Below, one piece after another: positions 1-8,100 of a DNA stretch of 11,367 nt. The notes beneath the pieces were generated by a model, which ran no database searches, was not told the DNA's origin, and worked only from the letters and a program-made list of their open reading frames with translations. This stretch comes from Auxenochlorella pyrenoidosa (lineage: Eukaryota > Chlorophyta > Trebouxiophyceae > Chlorellales > Chlorellaceae). Where the stretch lies: assembly GCA_001430745.1 (NCBI GenBank), contig KQ481993.1, positions 754,060-765,426 on the forward strand, read 5' to 3'. The first letter of the stretch is position 1. Every line of letters starts with the position of its first letter. The position numbers and the translations under genes are program-made.

Positions 1-1
1 G

Positions 2-3000
2 GGCAGCGCGCGCGCCGCGCTGGGCGCCGCCGCCGCGGCCCTGGGCGCTTACGTGCAGCAGTTCCTGGCGGCTGCGGGCACTGCAGCTGCTGCGGCCGAG
101 TCGCACGCGCTGCTGCAGCGGTGTGGGGCCACCCTGGGATCTGCTGCAGCGCAGGAGCAGCACCTGACCGCACAGGCGCAGGATGGGCGTGCCTTGCTGG
201 ACCGCATGCTCGTGGAGGCGCAGCCGCTGGCAGAGCAGCTGCAGGCCTGCCTCCAGGAGTGCCAGGTATGTGGCATGAGGCTGGCGAGCTGCTGCTGCGG
301 GGCCGGCATCGTGAAGCACAGGCCTACAAGCTGTGGATGCCGGACTGGAGCTGCGGTCCCAGCAGCTGCCGCCCAGTCACATACCCCCCTGCCTCCTGCT
401 GCCGCCTCTCCCCGCAGGCCTGGCAGCAGCGCCACAGCGCGCTGCTCCCGCTGCTGGTCGTCAGCCCGCCCGCCGCGCTGCTGGCGGGCCCAGCAGCCAC
501 CGACCCGGCAGCAGCCGTTGCCGCCGGCATGCCGCCGCTGCTGCTGGTCTCCGGCCCCACAGGCAGCGGCAGCACGCCAGCAGACACGGGGGCCGGCAGC
601 ATTGTGCATGCAGCCCTGGGCGTGCCGCCCTCGCACGCACCCTTGTCAGCCAGCCTGCTGCTGCAGGCGGCGGCGGTGGATGAGCAGGGGCAGCGGCTGC
701 TGCGGGAGCGGGCCGCCGCAGCGGCGCAGCTGGCTGGGGCGTTGCGGCAGTATGCTGCCGCGTCTGCGTGCCTGCTGGGGGGCGTGGACTATGCGGGCAG
801 CAGCCAGCATGCGCACTGGCTGGCCGCTTTCCAGGCAGCCATGGACCTGCCCATTCCAGAGGTGAGGCCTTGGCCTGGGTGGCCACGAGCCTCGGCGTCT
901 GCGCCGGCAGCCACGTGCACTTGCTCACCTTGCGCTGCTGTTGCGCCACGCTTTTCAGCAGGGCAAATGAGCAGCTGGAGGCCTCTTTGGTCACAAGAAG
1001 AACAGCTTCTCGATCTCTCGCCGTTGCCTGTTGCAGGGCTTTGAGCGTGCCACCGAGTTGGCGCCCAGGAAGCGAGACACCGCCGAGGTGGCGGCGGCCT
1101 GGCGCCCGCTGGCCGCCGCTGCCGCCGCTGCTGTCGGCCTGACGCAGCAGCTGGGCAGCACCTCGGCTGCGCTGCAGCTTGAGAGGGTGGATGTGGCCCT
1201 CGCAGCCGCCGATGCAAAGCAGCGGGCGGTGGGCGCTGCCGAGAGCGCGTGGGCGGCGGCCGCAGGCGCTGCCACTGCGGGGGCCAGGGAGGAGGCTGCG
1301 GCAGCATTGGCTCGTGCCTTTGCAGCCTTCAGCGAGCAGGAGGCAGCCAACGTGCTGCAGCTGGCGGCTGAGCACGAGGAGCAGGCAGATCATGCTCAGC
1401 AGGCCAGCCCCGGCGGCGCAGCAGAGGCCGCCGCGCCGGCGGCATCCCTGGAGGGCGTGCAGCGCCTGATCCTGGGCTATGCCAGCGTGGCGGTGGCGGT
1501 GCGCGATGCCACCTCAGAGGAGCTGTTCCTGGCACCCGACGGCAGCAACCTGTTGGGCTGGCTGTCGCAGGCGGTGCAGGCGGCAGACAGCCTCAGCACC
1601 GCGGCCGCAGAGCTGCAGCTGCTGCTGCCGCCGCTGCTGGCGCTGCTGCACAGCCCTGCAGCAGCAGAGCAGGTGGCAGCGGCGTTGGCGGCGGCAGCAG
1701 AGCAAGTGGAGGCGGCCGATGCGGCAGGGGAGCAGGCTGGCAGTGAGGCAGCAGAGGAGCGTGCTGCTGCTGCCGCCATGCAGCCGCTGCTGACGGCAGC
1801 GGCGCAGCACCCGACCGTTGCAGCCCTGCTGCAGGGCTTGCAGGCAGTGCAGTCGGCTGCTCAGCTGCTGCTGTCGCCCGAGGATCAGCCGTCGCTGGCG
1901 CGGCAGCAGCTGCTGCTGGCAGGCGCGCTGGTGGGCCTGTGGCAGGAGCTGGAGGGAGCAACACTGGCGGCAGCCAGCGACGCCGGCGAAGGCGGCGCAG
2001 GGGAGCAGGCGGCAGCGGCGCTGCCGCCGTGGCAGCAGTGTAGCGCCGCCCTGGCGGCCGCAGTGGCAGAGGAGGTGGCACAACACCTGCTGCCACCCCT
2101 GGCAGACGCTCTGGGGGCCACCGGTCTGCAGCTGCGTGCGGCAGCAGCCAGCCTGGCGCACCGGGCAGGGCTCCAAGCGGCGGCGCCAGCCCTGGAGTCG
2201 GCAGGCCGGGGGCTGGGCGGCCCCCCAGATCTGGTGCCCTTTACATACTTTGATGCTGAGCTGCCCGGGGCAGGCATGCTCCTGGGTGGTTTGGAGGAGG
2301 AGCTGGAGGCGGGCGGCGGTGCAGAGCAGGGCAAAGGCACAGTCCTGCCAGCTGAGCTGGCAGCAGGCCAAGCCGCGGATGCGGCGCGCGGCAGCCCAGC
2401 CCTGGTCCCCTTTCTGGCCTTTGACGACAGCTTGGCTGGCGCAGGTGGGCGCTGGCTGTGCACTGCCTACGGGTCCTTGGGCGCAGCAGGTGTGCACGCC
2501 GCCATGTGCAGTCGCTGCCCGCCCACGCCCAGCTGGTGTATGTGTTCAGAAGCTTTCCAGTGGTTGCTCATGTTGCTTGTTGTCCCCCACCGTGCCTCTG
2601 CCCTGCTTCCAGACGACTTGCTGGAGCCTTTGGAGCTGGAAGCCCCTGACACCTTCTATGGGGTGCCCGGCAGCAGCCAGGAGGCCCAACCCCCGGCCGG
2701 CCTCAGCCAGCCTCTGGAGGGCGAGGCAGCCGAGGCACAGCCTGGCGGCAGCGGCGGCAGCGATGCCGTGCAGGCAGCAGCGGCACGCCAGTTGCCGGCC
2801 CTGCTGGCGGCGGCAGCAGATGCGTGCGGGGCGCTGGCGGCGGTGGATGCTGTGCAGTACGTCGGCGCCCTTGCGCTGCAGCAGTGCCAGCAGCTGCGGC
2901 AGCGCCACTGCGGCGAGCTTGCGGCTTTCCAGTGGCGCAACGAACAGCTGCTGCCGCCCGCTGCGGCAGACGCTGCAGCCCGCCTGCTCGATGATGCAGG

Positions 3001-4650
3001 CACAGAGCTGAGCGCTGCAGCGCTGGCAGCCGCGGGCGCCCCGCTGCCGCCCGTGCACCCGGCTGTGGCGGCGTGGGCGCTCCACAGCAGCCGAGCCAAG
3101 CTGCTGCGAGAGCTGGCGGCTGGAGCAGGCACCCTGCAGGCCCTGCAGTCTCCTCTGCAGCAGTGGCTGCAGCAGCTCGCAGCGGTCGGGGCTCAGGTGG
3201 CGGCCGAGGTGGATGCTGCCGCACCATACGCCTCTTCCGCACTGCACCACCAGCTGCAGCACCAGCAGCAGTGGCTGCAGCAGGCGGCAGGGGTGGCGGC
3301 CAGCCTGCTGGAGATGGCCCAGGCTGTGCTACAGCTGGAGGCTGCATGCAATGCAGACGCTCCGCCGCTGCTGGCTGGCGCCGAGCAGCAGGGAGGGCCC
3401 CAGCAGGAGCCTGTGCCGGCTGCTTCAGCGGCAGATCAATACCAGGCAGAGCAGCGGGAGGGCTGGCAGCGGTACCAGGCCCTGCTGCAGCGGATGCAGC
3501 AGCTGCAGGGGGCGTACAGCGCGGCGCAGCGCGGCGTGCAGGCGGCGGAGGCTGAGCTGGAGCAGCTGCGCCTGCGGCAGCAGGAAGCCGCCGCCATCAA
3601 GCAGTCGGCAGAGGCGGCGGGCAGCAGCGCGGCCGCCAACTTTGCCGCGCTGGCGCTGCCGCTGGTCAAGGCCACGCAGCAGCTGCCGCCGGCTGTGTTG
3701 CGGCTGCTGCCCACGCTGGCTGGCTTGGACGAGTGCGCGGCGCAGCTGGCGGCAGCGCGACATGCCGCTGCTGAGCTGGCCGCCGTAGAGTGCGGCGAGG
3801 ACTCTGCAGCAGTGGCGCTGCCAGCCCAGGCGCAGCAGGCTGCAGCACTACTGGCCAGCTCAGCCGCCTGCCTGCGCCGCCTGCCTGCGGCGGTTGAGGC
3901 CATGCAAGCGACGCTGCTGCCTGCCCGCAACCGCCTGCTGGCCGGTGCACGCGGCGAGGTGGCGGCGCAGGCGCAAGCAGCCGAGGTGGTGGATGCGCTG
4001 AGTGTGGTGGTCACCCAGCTGCACTCCCAGGTGCGTGCCTGGAGCGGCCTTTGGGTGTGCATGGAACAGTGAATGCCCGCCAGGTGCGCAGTGCTGCAGA
4101 GGGTTTGTGACTCACTCTGCTGTGGCCCCTGCATCCTGCCACCTGCCCTGTGCAGCTGGAGCAAGTAGCGCAAGTGCAGGGCTGGCTGGCGGCGGTGCCA
4201 TCCGACCTGCAGGCGCTGGCTGCTCAGGCTGATGAGGCGGCCTCTGCCCTGCAGCGCCTGCACGGCTTCACGCTCCGTGGCCTTGAGAGCCTGCTGCAAG
4301 CAGCAGAGCCAGCGCTGGCCGCGGCAGGCGGCGCAGAGGAACCCCCTGCATTGGCTGCTGCTTCTGTGCCTGTGTTTGGAGCGACGCTGACCGGCAGCTT
4401 GCTGGTCACACATGCAACAGCGGCAGCAAGAGCAGGAGATGACAGCAGCGTGCGGCTGCAACATGCACATGCTGTCCTGGCCCGCGTACGCAGCAAGCTC
4501 TCGGGCCAGGCCCACCCCAGCGACGGCGGTGAGAGCGGCTGCGCGGCAGCACCGGCTGACGTGGCGGCAGAGGTTCAACGGCTCATCGAGGCAGCTACCA
4601 GCCGCACCAACCTTGCCCGAATGTATGAGGGCTGGATGCCCTGGGTCTGA
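2..4650 (+). CDS. SMG1: SMG1 kinase, C-terminal part (5' end outside window)
   Basis: SMG1 is the PI3K-related protein kinase that phosphorylates the helicase UPF1 during nonsense-mediated mRNA decay. Exons read from the sequence: 2-265, 418-861, 1037-2444, 2613-4030, 4156-4650, all with GT..AG introns and consistent phases. The diagnostic part is the last about 30 residues (4561-4647): IEAATSRTNLARMYEGWMPWV-type FATC domain ending in WV, as in SMG1 and not in TOR, ATM or ATR. The kinase domain is not in the window. The visible ~1,340 residues match in length the large region that SMG1 proteins have between kinase and FATC. This region is helical, very rich in Ala, Gln and Leu, with a probable coiled coil at 3434-3628 (DQYQAEQREGWQRYQ onward). 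Two copies of an LVPF..FD..L.GA motif lie at 2228-2275 and 2399-2443. The reading frame is unbroken through all exons. Identification rests mainly on FATC plus architecture; confidence is high for the C-terminus and good for the rest. Confidence 0.88.
2445..2612 (+). other. SMG1: Intron 3 of SMG1, in-frame and stop-free
   Basis: The donor is GCAG|GTGGGC and the acceptor TGCTTCCAG|ACGAC after a pyrimidine tract. Length is 168 bases, a multiple of three, with no stop in the gene's frame, so retention would only insert 56 residues. I call it an intron because its translation is Cys/Trp/Met/Pro-rich, quite unlike the Ala/Gln-rich flanks, and because both splice sites are good. Removing it (phase 1) joins ..SLAGA to DDLLEPLELE. 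Confidence 0.75.
4561..4647 (+). other. SMG1: FATC domain of SMG1
   Basis: The final 29 codons before the TGA at 4648-4650 form the FATC tail found at the extreme C-terminus of PI3K-related kinases, where it packs against the kinase domain and is needed for activity. The pattern V..LI.EAT....NLA.MYEGW..WV is the SMG1 version. This is the strongest single identification in the left half of the window. Confidence 0.9.
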
Positions 4651-5168
4651 GTGAACTCTGTAAGAGCCGGGCCACCTGAGCTGGCTAGTTCGAGTGAGGC
4701 GCCAGACAGGCTGTGGCACGGGGGGAGAGTCACTGGAGACTGCATGCACATACCAGAGCGGCAGCAGAGTCAGGGAGTTCGACAGGCAGTTTGAAGCGTT
4801 AAGGCGGCTGGGTCATGTTGGATTGGTGCATATGCAAACAACAGTCGCGTCAACTGAGCAGTTGCAAGCAGGTGGTTCATAATGGGATTGCATAGCGTTC
4901 ATGTTGGAAGAATGGCTCGTTGCTTTGAATTGAAACAACCTGCAGAAACTCCCTAACAGGAGCTGTGGAAAGAGGCTGGCTGCCCCCGACTGTGCGCAGC
5001 AGGCAAAGCAGGGACGTCGACCCAACACGCAGACCACGCCCTTCGTCCGTCATCCGATCCCGTGGCATTGCAGCGAATATTCAAGCGCCGGTCTGCCGAC
5101 CTGGAGCGCTACTATATCGCAACACGGCCACCACGGTTTGAACACGGTGAGCACTGTGCCAGCGGGGC
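4651..5168. other. Intergenic region: SMG1 3' end and dynamin-gene promoter/5' UTR
   Basis: I see no convincing gene here. Open frames on either strand are short, lack splice partners and have no family resemblance. Composition is visibly less GC-rich than the coding flanks. A TGTAA lies 9 bases after the SMG1 stop. Toward the right end a TATAT (5113-5117) sits about 55 bases before the first in-frame ATG of the dynamin gene, and a GACGTC palindrome (5013-5018, an ACGT core of the type bound by bZIP factors) lies further upstream. Both are only weak promoter hints. Confidence 0.55.
4659..4663 (+). terminator. Possible TGTAA poly(A) signal of SMG1
   Basis: UGUAA is the usual polyadenylation signal in volvocine and many other green algae. 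This copy starts only 9 bases after the stop codon, which would give an unusually short 3' UTR of perhaps 30 bases. It is the only TGTAA I found in the intergenic region. Confidence 0.4.
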
Positions 5169-8100
5169 ATGCACAGGCGATCACCATTTCATCGCTTGCA
5201 AGCCGCCGCGATCGATCCACTCTGTTCCATGACTGCGCCGATCGAGCCGGACTCACCGCCTGCCGCCGACCTGCCGGTGGCAGAGGATGGCAGCCCCCCT
5301 GCCAACAGCAGTGGGGGTGAGGCCTACTCCGAGGGCTACCATCTCTCGATCAGGCCAGTCCTCGACTGCTTGGACAGGGTTGCGCCCTTTTTGGAGAAGG
5401 AGAGCGGCATTGAAACTCCCTCCATCGTGGTCATTGGCGATCAGGTGCAGCCGCTTATCTGCCACTGCCCAAGCCCTGATCGGCAGTCCCTGCCACAAGC
5501 CAGGCCTGATTGCCACTGTCCTCATGACCTACGAGCCTCTGAATTGCTAAAAAATCTTGCCCCATGGTGCCTCTCATGACCAGTCCACGGGCAAGACGAG
5601 CGTGCTGGAATCCATCAGCGGCGTGCAGCTGCCCAGAGGCCAGGCAAGTGGCCTGGGCGGCAGCAATGGTCAGCCAACCGTGCTAGAAGCTGATTTACTG
5701 CAAGCGCCAGGCACCAGTGGCAACCTGATTTGCGCCTAATGCGGCGCTTTCCCCGCCTGCCGCCTGCACCTCTCCTGCAGTCACACCCCGCCGCCGCCCG
5801 CACCCCCTCCCACCCACCCACCCACGCAGGGAGTGGTGACGCGCTGCCCGCTCACGCTCAGCCTGCAGCCTGCGGAGTGGGGCAGAGACTCGCATCCGGA
5901 TCCGGTACAAGCGAGCCGGCGCAGACGCCCACGATGAGTCTGCCTGGCATGAGGAGGAGTTGACGTGGCGGGTGTGGAGGACGCTGTGGGCAGGGCCACC
6001 GATGTGAGTGCCCTGCCAGGCCTGACATCAGGGCCCCAGGTTGCTGCCTGAGAAAGGCAGGGATTGTATATGTTGCGCCAGCCTCTGCTCTGCCCCACTC
6101 GCCCTGACCGCGGGCCCCGGGCTGCCTGCATGGAAAGGCAGGGGCCACACATGGCGCGCTGGCCTCTGCTCTGCCCCAATTGCCTTTACCCTGCTGCCTC
6201 GTGCATGGTGCAGGCGCTGGCTGGCAGCAACAAGGGCATTGTGGATGAGATGATCTACCTGGAGCTGACCCGCCCAGGCTGCCCCGACCTCACCATGATC
6301 GACCTGCCAGGTGCGCAACCCGGCGCTAGCCCGGCATGCGCAGCATGCGTGCGGTGGTCATCGGTGCTGCCCTGCTGGTGATGGTCTTGAGGAGGCCAGG
6401 GAAGCCGACCAGCAATACAGTTGATGCACGGTCGATGTCCAAGCCCGCCATGTCTTCCCTTCGCAGGCATCACCCGCGTGCCCATCGGCGACCAGCCCCC
6501 CGACATCGGGCAGCAGATCCACAGCCTGATCAGGAAGCACATCGCGGGTGGGTCCCTCCTGCCTACTGTCCCCACTGAAGCTCCGCCAGCCGGCCTGCCC
6601 TACCAACCTGCCCGGCTCTCCTTTTCCAGTTTGTGGGACAGCCTTCCAACCACAAGCGTGCATCTTGCCCTCCCTGCAGGCAAGTCCAAGGTGCTGCTAT
6701 GCATGGTGTGCTCCGACCAGGATACGACCACAGCAGAGGCGTTCACACTGGCGCAAGAGGCAGACCCCGAGGGTCGTCGCACGCTGGGCGTGTTCACCAA
6801 GATCGACAAGTGAGCTGAGGGATGACGGGGCTCGGCGGTCCGTCCAAGCCTCATGCATCTGCCAGCAGGCCAGATGTGCCGGAGCATTTGCTGCCTGCGC
6901 CCCTCCCCGAGGCTGTCTATTCCCCATGTCCACTGCTCATCTGACGGCGTCTACCCATGCAGAGCGGAGCCCGGCATTCGCGCCAAGCTGGAGGGCACTG
7001 GCAAGGGAGATGTCCACCTGGGCCTGGGGTTTGTTGGGGTAAGTGGTGTGGCGCTGCAGGGCAGGACGCGCCGCAGCGGGCAGGGCAGGGCAGGGCAGGG
7101 CATGCCAGGGCACAGCGGGGTGGGACGGCACTCGCTCAATTGAAAAAGCTCATCTTTCCCTGCGTGCCATCCTGTGGATGCTGCAGGTGCGATGCCGCAA
7201 GCCAGAAGAGCTGGAGCTGGGTCTAAGTGAGGCGGACGTGAGGCAACTCGAGCAGGAGTTCATTCAAGGGCACCCGGAGCTGTCGCAGGCAAGCATGGGC
7301 GTCTCACGCATTGCACGCTTCAGGCTGTGCAGGAGCTTTGCTGCCGCCTGCTGCCACTTGTAGCAGGAGGCCACCTCTGCCCTGGGCAACACATCCCCGG
7401 CACCCACCACCCACAGCCCACCCCCTGCAAACCCACACAATCCCACCTTTCCTGGCCAGCCCCTCACATCAACCCTTACCTGACCCGGTTTGTGAACGAG
7501 TTTCCGTTGTACCCTGTCCGCCCTCCCTTCCTCTTTCCCCCTAGCCCCAAGCTGCCTGTTGGGGGTCTGTGCCGCAAGTTCCGTTGCGGTTAAAACTTAA
7601 ACTCAAACAAGCAAGCAGGAGCGCTTGTCTGCCTGCATGGTGCGCTCCTTTCTGTCTTGTTGTGCACGGGCACTCCCTGCCCGGCCTCGTCCCTCACTGC
7701 ACAGCCCCGCCTCGCTCTTCACTGCACAGGTGGACCCCAGCTGCCTGGGCATGCCGGCCCTGGTCAGCAAGCTGTGCTCGCTGCAACTGCGTGTGATCCA
7801 TACCACGCTGCCGACCATGAAGACTCAGGTAAGAACAGACGCAACACTGCCCCCATCTGCTGCTGCTGTTTTTAGGCCCCCTAATGAACTGCTGACTTTC
7901 ATGGCAGAGCTTGCTTTCCCCGCGTGCCCTCGACCACTCCTCCTGAGCCTCCTTTGGTAGGTGCAAGAGAAGCTGCGCGGCATTGAGAAGCAGCTGGCTG
8001 CACTGCCCGCCCTGGTGACGAGTGAGTATGAGGCGCTCCTGACCTGCCAACTCCTCTTGCACAAGGTAGGTCCTGCAGCTGGTTGCTGGCATCTGCACAA

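Noticed and set aside
53..865. Long open frame running through SMG1 exon 1, intron 1 and out of frame over exon 2
   Set aside because: After 265 the frame runs into a region with a clean GTATGT donor and a CCGCAG acceptor at 417. Its later translation is Arg/Cys/Trp-rich, while the alternative frame continues the helical Ala/Leu protein.
461..4749. Several - strand open frames of 100-440 codons across the SMG1 region
   Set aside because: They are antisense shadows created by GC-rich, stop-poor codons. Their products are Arg/Cys/Ser-rich without family features.
4680..4790. Two GTTCGA-type B-box-like strings suggesting a tRNA gene
   Set aside because: No T-stem pairing flanks either string, and no A box, acceptor stem or anticodon arm can be drawn around them.
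4813..5068. Short - strand open frames in the intergenic region
   Set aside because: They are about 60-75 codons, without splice sites, family resemblance or codon bias like the neighbours.
5858..6318. - strand open frames across dynamin exons 3-4
   Set aside because: They overlap the intronic tandem duplication, which explains their internal repeats (GQSRG..), and have no recognisable domain.
7427..7593. Open stretch in intron 8 reading HINPYLTRFVNEFPLYPV, considered as a missing dynamin exon
   Set aside because: The join of 7288 to 7730 already gives continuous DRP4-like sequence of the right length. An extra exon would insert residues at a conserved junction, and the stretch lacks good flanking splice sites.
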